Notes: generated by a model from the letters alone, not told the origin. A stretch of 64,000 nt of DNA from Gemmatimonadaceae bacterium (GCA_025934775.1 JAICWO010000006.1:1-64000), one strand, 5' to 3'; counted from the stretch's first letter, positions 34,277 to 43,803 are shown. Numbers and translations are program-made.

Positions 34277-35740
34277 ATGCGTCACCTCTCGCCGATCGCG
34301 CTGCTCGCGATCCTCGCGCCGTTCGCCGCCGCTCAACAGCCCGCCCCGCGCTCCCTCACCCTCGACCAAGCCGTCGAGATCGCGCACCAGAACAACCCGA
34401 TCTATCGCCAGGTCGAGAACAACCTGCGCACGCAGAGCTCGCAGGTGCGCGAGGCGTACGCGGCCTTGCTCCCCTCGGCGTCGAGCAACTTCAGCGCGCT
34501 CTATCAGCAGGCCGGCACCCAGTACTTCCAGGGCGTTCCGATCGCCGGCAGCGCCGACACGTATCAGTCGAGCTACTCGCTCGGCCTCAACTACCGACTC
34601 GGCGCGTCGATCCTGTACGCGCCGCGCGCGGCGCGCGCCAACCGCAACGCCGCTGACGCCGACATCGCGAATCAGAGCGAGGTGCTCCGCTCGCAGGTCG
34701 CCACACAGTACATCACCGCGCTCCAACAGCAGGCGACCGCCGCGCTCAACGACACGCTCGTCCAGACCGCCGCGGGCCAGCTCGAGCTCGCGAAGGCGAA
34801 GATGGCCGCCGGCGGCGGCACCATCCTCGACGTGCGCACCGCCGAAGTCGCGCTCGGTCAAGCGCAGGTGAACGCGCTCACCGCGCACAACCAGGCGGTG
34901 ATCGAGAAGCTCAAGCTCTTTCAGTTGATGGGCGTTCCGGCCGACACCACTACGCAGCTCACCACGACGTTTGTCGTGACGCCGCCGCCGGAATCGCTCG
35001 ATTCGCTCCTCGCCCTCGCGAAGCACGTGAACCCGGACGTGGAAGCGAAGAAAGCGCGGCAGTACGCGGCGCAGATGCAGCTCAACTCGAGCCGCACGGG
35101 CTTTCTGCCCACGCTCTCCATCAATACCGGATGGGGCGGCAACTCGTTCTCGTTCGCCAGCGGCGATTACGCCGTCAACCAGGCGATCGCGTCGCAGCTG
35201 AACAATTTCAAGAGCTGTATGCTCACCGACTCGCTCCGGGTCGGCGCCGGCCTCGCCGCCAAGCAATGCGGCGCGCCGACCCTCACCGCGGACCAGATCT
35301 CGGCGGTGCGTTCCGGCAACAGCAGCTTCCCGTTCCGCTTCAACCGCAGCCCGTTCGGCGTCTCGGCGAGCTTGTCACTTCCGATATTCAATAACTATCA
35401 GCGAGAGGCGCAGATCGAGCAGGCCCAGGTGACGCGCGACAACGCCGCGTTCGATGTCCGCGCGCGCAACCTCCAGCTCACGACCGACGTGACGCAGGCG
35501 TATCTCACGCTGGTCACCGCCGCCAAGACGGTCGAGCTCCGCACACAGAACGCGCAGAAGGCCACCGAGGAGCTGGCATTCGCCGAGGAGAGCTATCGCG
35601 TTGGCGCGAAGACCTTCCTCGACGTGACCACGGCGCGCGGGCAGTTCGAGCAAGCGCTCATCGACCGGCTGAACTCGGTCTATGACTACCACAAGGACTT
35701 CGCGACGCTCGAGAACGCGGTGGGCCGGCCGCTGCGCTGA
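34277..35740 (+). CDS. TolC-family outer-membrane efflux protein
   Basis: 487 residues: signal peptide (residues 1-19, ending FAAAQ), then two OEP repeats. The first repeat contains LTLDQAVEIAHQNNPIYRQ and the helical region around SQVATQYITAL; the second ends with LDVTTARGQFEQALIDRLN and the typical YDYHKDFATLENAVGRPL. The strand regions YSLGLNYRLG and FGVSASLSLPIF match the barrel strands. It provides the outer-membrane channel for a tripartite exporter; no adaptor or pump is adjacent, so it may serve the MacB-type operon at 49-54 kb or others. Its stop abuts the convergent gene's stop. Confidence 0.92.
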   Translation: MRHLSPIALLAILAPFAAAQQPAPRSLTLDQAVEIAHQNNPIYRQVENNLRTQSSQVREAYAALLPSASSNFSALYQQAGTQYFQGVPIAGSADTYQSSYSLGLNYRLGASILYAPRAARANRNAADADIANQSEVLRSQVATQYITALQQQATAALNDTLVQTAAGQLELAKAKMAAGGGTILDVRTAEVALGQAQVNALTAHNQAVIEKLKLFQLMGVPADTTTQLTTTFVVTPPPESLDSLLALAKHVNPDVEAKKARQYAAQMQLNSSRTGFLPTLSINTGWGGNSFSFASGDYAVNQAIASQLNNFKSCMLTDSLRVGAGLAAKQCGAPTLTADQISAVRSGNSSFPFRFNRSPFGVSASLSLPIFNNYQREAQIEQAQVTRDNAAFDVRARNLQLTTDVTQAYLTLVTAAKTVELRTQNAQKATEELAFAEESYRVGAKTFLDVTTARGQFEQALIDRLNSVYDYHKDFATLENAVGRPLR

Positions 35741-37558
35741 TCACCGCCGCGGCAGCACTTTCACCTCGACGTTCGATGGGTGCGCCGCCGTGCGGAAGAC
35801 GCGGTGCGTCTCCGCACGGTAGTCCGACGGCTTCGCCTCGAAGATGTTCGGCACGAACGTCTGCGGATTGCGATCGTAGAGGGGGAACCAGGTGCTCTGC
35901 ACCTGTACCATGATCCGGTGCCCTCGCTCGAACGTGTACGTCTGGTCGTGCAGATCGACGGTGAACGGCGTGATCTGATTCGACGGAATCGCCGCCGGGT
36001 GCTCCCAACTCTTCCAGTACCGCCCGCGCATGATGTCGGCGTTCACCATCAGCTCGTAGCCGCGCATCATCGTCGACGGCATCGAGTCGGGATAGACGTC
36101 GATCAGCTTGACGATCCAGTCCGCGTCCGAGCCGGTCGTCGATGCGAAGAGATGCGCGACGATGTCGCCGGTGACGGTGACCGCGCTGTCGAGCGGCGGC
36201 GTTTGCCAGACGAGCACGTCGGGCCGCCCTTCGACGAAGCGCTGATCTTCGGTCATCCACCGACGCCAGCGCGAGCCGGGGCCGTACGTCCACTCGACCG
36301 GCCGCGGACGATACGGCACCGGATGCTTGGGGTCGGAGACGAACGAGTCCGCGGCGGCGGTCGCCTGCGCGGGCGGCGTCCACGAGAGCACGCCATCGTC
36401 GTGGAAGTAGAGCCTACGCGTCACGGCGCGCTTCGCCGGCCACGCATCGAAGCTCTTCCACGTGCTGTCGCCGGCGTCGAAGACGCGCACCTCGGGAAAG
36501 TCCTTCGAGCCTTTGCCCTTGAGCCAGTAGTCGAACCACGGCTGCTCGATCTTCGTGCGGAAGTACTCGCTGGTGTTCGAGCCGAAGGCGATGTTGCCGA
36601 GCGAGTCGCCCGTGAGGCCGGACCACTCGCCGTGATACCAGGGGCCGAGCACGAGGAAATTCAAGCGGCCGGCATCGCTCGGCTCGCGCGCCGCGTACGT
36701 CGCTTGCGGCCCATAGAGGTCTTCCTGGTCCCAGGTGCCGCCGACGGTGAGCGTGGGCACGGTGGTGTGCTTCAGATAGAGCGGCACGGCGCGGCTCTGC
36801 CACTCGGCGTCGTAGGACGGATGCGCGACGAAGCGGCGCCACGTCGGCCAGTTCATCGCGCCGATGCTCTTCGCGAGAGAATCCAGATTAGGAAACGATA
36901 AATACCATGTGTAGGTATCGAAACGCGACGGCGTCGGGAGCACGCTCTGGTCCTTGCTCGCCTCCATCATCCACGCGTACTCGGTGCCGTACGTCTGCCG
37001 CCACGCGCCCTGATGAAAGAAGTCGTCGCCCATCCACGTGTCGCCCATGCTCGCTTGCGGGCTCACCGCCTTGAGCGCCGGGTGCGCGCCGATGAGCGCC
37101 TCGTCGGTGAGCCAGCCAGGATAGCTGATGCCGAACATGCCGACGCGGCCGTTGTTGCTCGGCACATGCTTCACGAGCCAGTCGATCGTGTCCCAGGTGT
37201 CGGTGCTCTCGTCCGTCGTGCCGCCGGGCGGCCGGTTCATCACGAACGTGCCCTGCGATTTGTTCATCCCGCGAATGTCCTGCTCCACGAAGATGAATCC
37301 GTCCTCGACCAGCTCTGGGTAGCGCGTGCCGCTCTCCATGCCGCGCGCGGCGGCATCAGCGCCATACGGCGTGCGCGTCATGAGAATGGGGAGCGTTCCG
37401 CTCTGGTTCCTGGGCACGAGGATCACCGTGTAGAGCTTCACGCCGTCGCGCGCGGTGATCGTGGTGTCGATGCGGGTGAATGGGCTGGTTTCGTGCGCTT
37501 GCGCCGATGCGGCGTGCACAGTTCCGGCCAGAAGCGCGATGCCGAGCAGCGTCTTCAT
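35741..37558 (-). CDS. CocE/NonD-family hydrolase (X-Pro dipeptidyl-peptidase S15-like)
   Basis: 605 residues with a signal peptide (MKTLLGIALLAGTVHAASA). Alpha/beta-hydrolase domain with the nucleophile S145 in MFGISYPGW, upstream GVKLYTVILVPR and FVEQDIRGMNKSQG, and a C-terminal jelly-roll PepX_C domain (VTGDIVAHLFASTTGSDAD onward). These enzymes are secreted alpha-amino-acid ester hydrolases or acylases. Its TGA lies back to back with the TolC stop in the sequence TGATCA, so the two genes converge without any spacer. Confidence 0.92.
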   Translation of the reverse strand: MKTLLGIALLAGTVHAASAQAHETSPFTRIDTTITARDGVKLYTVILVPRNQSGTLPILMTRTPYGADAAARGMESGTRYPELVEDGFIFVEQDIRGMNKSQGTFVMNRPPGGTTDESTDTWDTIDWLVKHVPSNNGRVGMFGISYPGWLTDEALIGAHPALKAVSPQASMGDTWMGDDFFHQGAWRQTYGTEYAWMMEASKDQSVLPTPSRFDTYTWYLSFPNLDSLAKSIGAMNWPTWRRFVAHPSYDAEWQSRAVPLYLKHTTVPTLTVGGTWDQEDLYGPQATYAAREPSDAGRLNFLVLGPWYHGEWSGLTGDSLGNIAFGSNTSEYFRTKIEQPWFDYWLKGKGSKDFPEVRVFDAGDSTWKSFDAWPAKRAVTRRLYFHDDGVLSWTPPAQATAAADSFVSDPKHPVPYRPRPVEWTYGPGSRWRRWMTEDQRFVEGRPDVLVWQTPPLDSAVTVTGDIVAHLFASTTGSDADWIVKLIDVYPDSMPSTMMRGYELMVNADIMRGRYWKSWEHPAAIPSNQITPFTVDLHDQTYTFERGHRIMVQVQSTWFPLYDRNPQTFVPNIFEAKPSDYRAETHRVFRTAAHPSNVEVKVLPRR

Positions 37559-37688
37559 GATGATTCTCGATCGAGAGATCAGCGAGTCTAGGTCGAATAT
37601 GCGGATCTCGTCAAGCGGCCCGCCACATCATCGCGCTCGGAGGCTCGACGAAACTTGACACTCATACCACGACGCGATAGCTCGGCGC

Positions 37689-39377
37689 ATGTTCCGATTT
37701 GCGCGCTTCTCGATGCGAGCGTTCGCGCTCTGTGCCGCGATGCTTCTGCCGGCGGCGGCGGACGCGCAGTGCACGTTCTCGAACTCGTCGACCCCCGCGC
37801 GGTCGGTGCTCGTGTACCGCTTCGCGGTGCGCGAGGTCGGAGACTCCGCGGTGCTCGGCGTGACGCTCACGTTCACGGGGAGCACGAGCGGCATCGACAC
37901 GATTGTAGTTCCCGCGCAGTGGGCGGGGCAGCGGCTCCACGCGATCCGAAATCTCCACCCGCGCGACGCCGACGTTCGGATCGACTCGATCGCCGGCCGC
38001 GGTGCGCTCGTCGTGCGGCACACGGCGGCCGCACCGGTCGACATCTCGTACGACGTGGTCAAGGATTGGACGGGACCACTGGACCATCCGTACGAGTTCC
38101 ATCCCATGATCTTCAGCGACTACGTCGAAGTGACCGGCGCGAACGCGCTTGTACATCCACGCGCCGATCGGTACGAGCCGGTGATCGCGCACTTCGATTG
38201 GACGGCACTGCCGCCATCGTGGACGCTCGCCACGAGCTTCGGCACGGTCGAAGTAGGCGTGGGCGCGTCTGCCGATCGGTGTCAGACCGTGATCGGCACG
38301 TGGAGCGACATCGGCGACGCGCTGTACGCGGCGGGCGAGTTCCGCGTTCGGCGGTTCGACATCCGCGACAAGCCCGCAGTGCTCGCGATTCGCGGCACGT
38401 GGCCGTTCAGCGACAGCGCCGTCGTCGCCGAGATTCAGCGTGACGTGGGAGCCGTGCGTGCGTTCTGGCACGACGACAATTTCCCCTATTTGCTCGTCAC
38501 GTGGGCACCGTTCGACCGCGATTACGGCAGCGACGACGGCTCGGCGTTCACGAACGCGCTCTGGATCTTCATGTCGCGAAAGGAATCGCTCGCCTCGCAA
38601 GTCACCCAGCTCACGCACGAGAGCTTCCATACGTGGGACCCGGGGCGGATGGGTGCGCAGGTCGACAGCGAGGAGAGCAAGTTGGGCTGGTTCCGCGAGG
38701 GATTCACGATGTACTACGCGGACATGATCGCCCATCGTGCGCGGTTGATCTCGCTGGCGACGGCGGTGGAGCGCGCGAATCGCCATTTGCGGAGCTTTGC
38801 CGGCTCGACCGACCCGTACACGCGGGGCGACGTGATCGCACGATGGCTCGATGGCGCCATTCGCGCGCACACGCACAATACGCGATCGCTCGACGACGTG
38901 ATGCGCGCCTTGGTGCAGAGCGCGAATCAGCCGCTCACGCTCGAGCGCGTGCTCGCGACCGCCGATCGCAACCTCGCCCCGAGCGACCGGAAAACACTCC
39001 GCGACCTCCTCGCGGCGCCCGGGCCCGTACCCGCGAACTTCTCCGCTGGCGTGCTCGCGCCGTGCGTGCGCGTGTCGCTCGATTCAATGTATGCGTTCGA
39101 CGCGGGCTTCGATGTTCAGGCCTCGATCGCCGCGAGCCGTGCGACCGGCGTGCGCGAGGGAAGCGCCGCATATGCCGCGGGAATGCGCGATGGTCAGCGC
39201 CTGGCCGGCGCATCGATTTACCCCGGCAACCCTGACAAGCCCGCGGTGTTCACCGTTGTTAATGACAGCACGAAGTCGCGGATCTCGTACCTTCCTCGCG
39301 GTCCGGTGTTCGCCGCACCTCAACTCCACGTCGTCGACGACAGCGGAGCGGCGCAGCCGGTGCGGTGCGGCCGGTGA
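37689..39377 (+). CDS. M61-like secreted metallopeptidase
   Basis: 562 residues with a signal peptide (FALCAAMLLPAAADA). The N-terminal half is beta-rich, as in M61 enzymes. The zinc motif HESFH (residues 310-314, in QLTHESFHTWDPGRMG) fits HExxH, and the third-ligand helix is in WFREGFTMYYADMI. The C-terminal part has a weak PDZ-like pattern (GVREGSAAYAAGMRDGQRLAG). M61 peptidases are glycyl/alanyl aminopeptidases or related proteases. Length and order match the family; the PDZ is poorly conserved. Monocistronic and divergent from the CocE gene. Confidence 0.8.
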   Translation: MFRFARFSMRAFALCAAMLLPAAADAQCTFSNSSTPARSVLVYRFAVREVGDSAVLGVTLTFTGSTSGIDTIVVPAQWAGQRLHAIRNLHPRDADVRIDSIAGRGALVVRHTAAAPVDISYDVVKDWTGPLDHPYEFHPMIFSDYVEVTGANALVHPRADRYEPVIAHFDWTALPPSWTLATSFGTVEVGVGASADRCQTVIGTWSDIGDALYAAGEFRVRRFDIRDKPAVLAIRGTWPFSDSAVVAEIQRDVGAVRAFWHDDNFPYLLVTWAPFDRDYGSDDGSAFTNALWIFMSRKESLASQVTQLTHESFHTWDPGRMGAQVDSEESKLGWFREGFTMYYADMIAHRARLISLATAVERANRHLRSFAGSTDPYTRGDVIARWLDGAIRAHTHNTRSLDDVMRALVQSANQPLTLERVLATADRNLAPSDRKTLRDLLAAPGPVPANFSAGVLAPCVRVSLDSMYAFDAGFDVQASIAASRATGVREGSAAYAAGMRDGQRLAGASIYPGNPDKPAVFTVVNDSTKSRISYLPRGPVFAAPQLHVVDDSGAAQPVRCGR

Positions 39378-39473
39378 TTCGCGGCGGCCGCGCGCCATAG
39401 TCGCCAACTGAGCGCGCGGCCTCATACTTGCGACCGCTTGCCCCCCGCACGCGACCACAGAGGCGATTCGCAC

Positions 39474-40865
39474 ATGGCCGACGCACGCGCCGACGTTCGC
39501 GGCATGCTGACGCTCGAAGCACTCCGCAAATCCATCTCGACCGGGGAGATCGACACCGTCGTCGTCGCGTTCACCGATCACTACGGGCGCCTCATGGGCA
39601 AGCGCTACGACGCCGAGATGTTCGCGGAGAGCATTGCCCGGGATGGCGCGCACGGCTGCAACTATCTCCTCACGACCGACATGGAGATGGATCCCGTGCG
39701 CGGCTACCGCTTCGCGAACTGGGAGCTCGGCTACGGCGATTTTCATCTCGTGCCGGACATGAACACGCTACGCGCCGCCGCCTGGCTCCCGCGCTCCGCG
39801 CTCGTGCTGTGCGACGTCCACGACGAGAAATCGCACGCGCCGGTCGCGATCGCGCCGCGGTCGATGCTGCGCCGGCAAGTGGATGCCGCACGCGCGCTCG
39901 GCTTCGACACGTTCGCCGCCTCCGAGCTGGAACACTATCTCTTCCGCGCGAGCTACGCGGATGTCTCGCGTGCGGCGCTGCGCGAGATCGCGCCGGCCGG
40001 CTGGTACCTCGAGGACTATCACCTGATGCAGGGCGCGCGAACCGAAGATTTCCACGGCGCCGCCCGGCGGCATCTCAAGGATTCCGGCGTTCCGGTGGAG
40101 AACTCCAAGGGCGAGTGGGGACGCGGGCAGCACGAGGTGAACGTGCGGTACGCCGACACACTCACCATGGCCGACCGGCACGTCGTGTTCAAGCAGTGTA
40201 TGAAGGAGCTGGCCGATTCGATGGGCCTCGCCGTCACGTTCATGGCGAAGATCGCGTCGGACCAGGCGGGCTCGGGATGCCACATTCATTTCAGCTTGTG
40301 GCGTGACGGACGAAATGCATTTGTCGGCGAAAACGCGTTCGGCCCGATCCGCTGCTCCAACGAGTTTCGCTGGTTCCTCGGCGGGTGGATCGCGCGCGTG
40401 CCGGACGTGATGGTCTTCTATGCGCCGACGGTCAACTCGTACAAGCGCTACGTCGACCTCTCGTGGGCGCCGACGCGGCTCGCGTGGAGTCGGGACAATC
40501 GTACGGCGGGATTTCGCGTCGTCGGCGACGGCGAAGGGCTGCGCATCGAATGCCGGCTGCCGGGCGCCGACTGCAACCCGTACCTGGCGTTCGCCGCGTC
40601 GCTCGCGTCGGGGCTGGAGGGCATCGCGAGCCACACCGAGCCGCCGGAACACTTCAGCGGCGACATCTACGCCGCGCAGGACTTGCCGCGCGTTCCCCAC
40701 ACGCTGGCCGAGGCGACCGAGCGGTTTGGCCGCAGCGAGTTCGCCAGACGCGCATTCGGCGACGACGTCGTCGAGCACTACCTCCACTTCTTCCAGTCGG
40801 AGCAGCGCGCCTACGACATGGCCGTGACGGACTGGGAGATCAAACGCTACTTCGAGCGTATTTAA
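39474..40865 (+). CDS. Glutamine synthetase family protein (gamma-glutamyl-amine ligase-like)
   Basis: 463 residues from ATG 39474 (an earlier in-frame start adds 12 residues with no ribosome site). It has the GS beta-grasp start VVVAFTDHYGRLMGKR and catalytic domain pieces: SELEHYLF, KGEWGRGQHEVNVRY, GSGCHIHFSLW, the Asn/ATP region APTVNSYKRYV, and RIECRLPGADCNPYLA. The sequence resembles PuuA/GlnT-type ligases that join glutamate to amines rather than assimilatory GS. It lies three bases before an SDR gene, then an ALDH gene; together they suggest an amine or polyamine catabolic pathway (inference). Confidence 0.85.
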   Translation: MADARADVRGMLTLEALRKSISTGEIDTVVVAFTDHYGRLMGKRYDAEMFAESIARDGAHGCNYLLTTDMEMDPVRGYRFANWELGYGDFHLVPDMNTLRAAAWLPRSALVLCDVHDEKSHAPVAIAPRSMLRRQVDAARALGFDTFAASELEHYLFRASYADVSRAALREIAPAGWYLEDYHLMQGARTEDFHGAARRHLKDSGVPVENSKGEWGRGQHEVNVRYADTLTMADRHVVFKQCMKELADSMGLAVTFMAKIASDQAGSGCHIHFSLWRDGRNAFVGENAFGPIRCSNEFRWFLGGWIARVPDVMVFYAPTVNSYKRYVDLSWAPTRLAWSRDNRTAGFRVVGDGEGLRIECRLPGADCNPYLAFAASLASGLEGIASHTEPPEHFSGDIYAAQDLPRVPHTLAEATERFGRSEFARRAFGDDVVEHYLHFFQSEQRAYDMAVTDWEIKRYFERI

Positions 40866-40868
40866 ATA

Positions 40869-41642
40869 ATGAGACTGGAAAACAAAGTCGCTCTGATCAC
40901 CGGCGGCGGGAGCGGCATCGGCCGCGAGGCGTCGCTCCTCTTCGCGCGCGAAGGCGCCGCGGTCGTCGTGGTGGACGTCACGGACGATGCCGGACGGAAG
41001 ACCGTCGACGAGATCACGAGCGCGGGTGGCCGCGCGTCGTACGTCCACGCGGATGTTTCGTCCGCCAAGGACAGCGAAGCGATGGTCGCGCACGCCGAGC
41101 GCGAGTTCGGCGCGTTGCACGTGCTGTTCAACAACGCCGGGATCATGCACTCGTCCGACGACGACGCGGTCTCGACGAGCGAGGAGACCTGGGAGCTGAC
41201 GATGCGCATCAACGCGCGCGGCGTGTTCCTGGGCTGCAAGTACGGCATTCCCGCGCTGCGCCGCGCCGGCGGCGGATCGATCATCAACACGGCGTCGTTC
41301 GTCGCCAAGCTCGGCGCCGCGACGCCGCAAGTGGCGTACACGGCGAGCAAGGGCGCGGTGCTCTCGATGACGCGCGAGCTCGCCGTGATTCACGCGCGCG
41401 AGAACATCCGCGTGAACGCGCTCTGCCCCGGCCCGCTGCGCACGCCGCTCCTCATGGCATTTCTCGACACGGACGCCAAGCGCAATCGGCGGCTCGTGCA
41501 CATTCCCATGGGCCGGTTCGGCGAAGCGTCGGAGATCGCGAAGGCGGCGCTCTTCCTCGCGTCCGACGATTCGTCGTTCGTGACGGGCGCCGAGCTGCTC
41601 GTGGACGGCGGCATCACCGCCGCGTACGTGACGCCGGAATGA
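40869..41642 (+). CDS. Short-chain dehydrogenase/reductase
   Basis: 257 residues, classical SDR: cofactor motif TGGGSGIG (residues ~11-18), NNAGIM, catalytic Ser in NTASF, YTASK with Tyr and Lys (~158-162), and the C-terminal LVDGGITAAYV. The acidic residue after beta-2 (VVDVTDD) predicts NAD(H) preference. It sits between the glutamine-synthetase-like and aldehyde dehydrogenase genes and overlaps the latter by ATGA, so it probably oxidises an alcohol or amino-alcohol intermediate of the same pathway. Confidence 0.9.
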   Translation: MRLENKVALITGGGSGIGREASLLFAREGAAVVVVDVTDDAGRKTVDEITSAGGRASYVHADVSSAKDSEAMVAHAEREFGALHVLFNNAGIMHSSDDDAVSTSEETWELTMRINARGVFLGCKYGIPALRRAGGGSIINTASFVAKLGAATPQVAYTASKGAVLSMTRELAVIHARENIRVNALCPGPLRTPLLMAFLDTDAKRNRRLVHIPMGRFGEASEIAKAALFLASDDSSFVTGAELLVDGGITAAYVTPE

Positions 41643-43048
41643 ACGCCGCCAATACCGACCGCGCCTTCGAGACGGTCTCGCCAATCGACGGCTCGATCGT
41701 CGTCGAGCGCCCGTTCGCGTCCGAGCGGGAGATCGACACCGCCCTCGCGCGCGCCGTGGACGCGCAGCAGCGCTGGGCCGGCGTTCCCGTGGAGGAGCGC
41801 GCGGCGGTGTGCACGCGCGCGATCGACTGGTGCGTGGCGCACGCCGGCGCGCTCGGGGCCGAGCTGACGTCGCAGATGGGGCGCCCGATCGCGCACTCGC
41901 CGCTCGAGATCACGCGCGGCTTTCAGGAGCGCGGGCGCTACATGGCGGGCATCGCCTCGCGCGCCCTCGGCGACATGGAGATCGAGCGTAATGAGAGTTT
42001 TCATAAGCTCATCCGACGCCAGCCGCTGGGCGTCGTGCTCGTGCTCGCGCCGTGGAATTATCCGTGGCTCACGTCGGTGAACGCCGTCGTACCGGCGCTC
42101 CTCGCCGGCAACGCGGTGATTCTCAAGATGTCGGACCAGACGCCGCTCGTCGCCGAGCGGTACGCGGAGGCGTTCGCCGCGGCGGGGCTGCCCAGCGGCG
42201 CGTTTCAATATTTGCACATCGACCACGACCAGGTCGCGCGCACCATCGCCGATCCGCGCGTGGCGTTCGTGGCGTTCACGGGGTCGGTCGCCGGCGGCCA
42301 CGCGGTGCAGCGCGCCGCGGCGGATCGCTTCATCGCGACGGGGCTCGAGCTGGGCGGCAAGGATGCGGCGTACGTGCGCGCCGACGCCCCGTTCGACTAC
42401 GCCGTCGAGAACGTGGTCGATGGCGCGTTCTTCAATGCGGGACAGTCGTGCTGCTCGGTGCAGCGCGTGTACGTCGACCGAACGATTCACGACCGCTTCG
42501 TGGAAGCGGCGGTCGCGCTCGCGAACAAGTACGTGCTCGGCGATCCCCGTGATCCGGCGACGACCCTCGGCCCCGTCGTGCGCGCAGCTGCCGCCGAGTC
42601 CGTGCGTCGGCAAGTGGAGGAGGCGATTCAGTCGGGAGCACAATCGCTCGTCGATCGGTCGCGGTTCGCCGCGGACAAGAACGGCACGCCGTACATGGCG
42701 CCGGTCATCCTCACCAACGTGAGCCACGACATGCGCGTGCTGCGCGACGAGACGTTCGGGCCCGTGATGACCGTCATGCCGGTATCAGGCGACGAGGAAG
42801 CCGTCCGTCTGATCAACGACTCGCACTACGGCCTCACATCGTCGGTGTGGACGACCGACGCGGACGCCGCGCTCGCGATCGGCGACCGGATCGAGACCGG
42901 GACGTGGTACATGAACCGGTGCGACTATCTCGATCCCGCGCTGGCGTGGACGGGCGTCAAGGACTCGGGGCGTGGGTGCACATTGTCGCGGCTCGGGATC
43001 GAGACGTTCACGCGGCCGAAGTCGTTCCACCTGCGGCTCAGGACGTGA
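41639..43048 (+). CDS. NAD(P)-dependent aldehyde dehydrogenase
   Basis: 469 residues. The ALDH landmarks are present: VLVLAPWNYPW, FTGSVAGGHAVQ, the general base Glu in LELGGKDAAYV, the nucleophile Cys in FFNAGQSCCSVQ, and ETFGPVMTVMPV near the C-terminus. Two adjacent cysteines follow NAGQS. In Puu-type polyamine breakdown an ALDH oxidises gamma-glutamyl-aminobutyraldehyde, which would fit the GS-like gene upstream; other aldehydes are equally possible. Translation is coupled to the SDR (ATGA). Confidence 0.92.
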   Translation: MNAANTDRAFETVSPIDGSIVVERPFASEREIDTALARAVDAQQRWAGVPVEERAAVCTRAIDWCVAHAGALGAELTSQMGRPIAHSPLEITRGFQERGRYMAGIASRALGDMEIERNESFHKLIRRQPLGVVLVLAPWNYPWLTSVNAVVPALLAGNAVILKMSDQTPLVAERYAEAFAAAGLPSGAFQYLHIDHDQVARTIADPRVAFVAFTGSVAGGHAVQRAAADRFIATGLELGGKDAAYVRADAPFDYAVENVVDGAFFNAGQSCCSVQRVYVDRTIHDRFVEAAVALANKYVLGDPRDPATTLGPVVRAAAAESVRRQVEEAIQSGAQSLVDRSRFAADKNGTPYMAPVILTNVSHDMRVLRDETFGPVMTVMPVSGDEEAVRLINDSHYGLTSSVWTTDADAALAIGDRIETGTWYMNRCDYLDPALAWTGVKDSGRGCTLSRLGIETFTRPKSFHLRLRT

Positions 43049-43103
43049 ACGTGCGGCGTCACTGCCGCCGCCCGCACCGCCGTCTTGCTTCCGCGCTCAG
43101 TTC

Positions 43104-43119
43104 GGACTAGACTTAGTCC
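43104..43119. promoter_or_regulatory. Palindromic operator of the antitoxin-toxin pair
   Basis: GGACTA-GACT-TAGTCC, perfect 6-bp arms, ending one base before the antitoxin ATG at 43121. No Shine-Dalgarno fits in this space, so the transcript may be leaderless and binding here would directly block initiation. Phd/YefM antitoxins are typical autorepressors. Confidence 0.65.
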
Positions 43120-43120
43120 A

Positions 43121-43429
43121 ATGGAGACCTACAACATTCACGAGGCCAAGACACACTTCTCCCGCCTCGTCGACGCCGCGGCCGCGGGGGTGGAGATCAT
43201 CATCGCCAAGGCCGGCAAGCCGGTCGCGAAACTGGTCCCCGTGACCGCGGTCTCGGGTGCGCGCAAGCTTGGCGCCCTCGCCGGAAAAGTCCACGAAGCG
43301 CCGGGCTGCTGGGAGCCCGATTCCGAGATCGAGGAATTGTTTTACGGCGGAGCAATCGAACCGGCGCCGGTACGTCACGTTGCCGAACGCCCCGGCCGTG
43401 CGCGTCGCTCGCGGAAGCCGAAGAAGTGA
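43121..43429 (+). CDS. Type II antitoxin, Phd/YefM family
   Basis: 102 residues beginning METYNIHEAKTHFSRLVDAAAAG, the Phd/YefM DNA-binding opening, followed by IIIAKAGKPVAKLVPV and a C-terminal toxin-wrapping tail rich in Glu/Pro then Arg/Lys. It neutralises the PIN toxin encoded next (GTGA overlap at 43426) and likely represses the pair through the palindrome at 43104-43119. Confidence 0.93.
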   Translation: METYNIHEAKTHFSRLVDAAAAGVEIIIAKAGKPVAKLVPVTAVSGARKLGALAGKVHEAPGCWEPDSEIEELFYGGAIEPAPVRHVAERPGRARRSRKPKK

Positions 43430-43803
43430 ATCTGCTGCTCGATTCGCACACGCTGCTCTGGGCGCTGCACGATCCGCGTCGCCTGCGGCGCGACGCGCTC
43501 GACGCGATCCAGGATCCGTCGAACGGCGTGTTCTTCAGCGCCGCCTCGGCGTGGGAGCTCGAGATCAAGTGTGCCCGCGGGAAGCTCCGGCTCCCCACGG
43601 GCTGGCTCGCGGCGGCCGAGCGCGCGGGCTTCGTGCACATGGCGATCAGGGCAGACGAGGCGCGCGCGAGCGCTCACCTGCCGTGGCATCATGCCGATCC
43701 ATTCGATCGCCTGCTCGTGGCGCAGGCGCGGGCGCACAGCCTCACGCTCGCCACGCGCGATCGCGCCATGGCGCCGTACGGGGTGGCGATTCTCGAGGTG
43801 TGA
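43426..43803 (+). CDS. VapC-type PIN-domain toxin ribonuclease
   Basis: 125 residues starting at GTG 43426. The PIN acidic residues are in place: Asp in NLLLDSHTLLWAL, Glu in ASAWELEIKCARGKL, and Asp in HHADPFDRLLVAQA and LATRDRAM. Such toxins cleave tRNA or rRNA until bound by the antitoxin. It is of the subgroup that pairs with Phd-like antitoxins. All catalytic residues are kept, so it should be active. Confidence 0.93.
   Translation: MNLLLDSHTLLWALHDPRRLRRDALDAIQDPSNGVFFSAASAWELEIKCARGKLRLPTGWLAAAERAGFVHMAIRADEARASAHLPWHHADPFDRLLVAQARAHSLTLATRDRAMAPYGVAILEV

Noticed and set aside
39768-41684. 638-residue leftward open frame
   Set aside because: Antisense to the glutamine-synthetase-like and SDR genes, both unmistakable.
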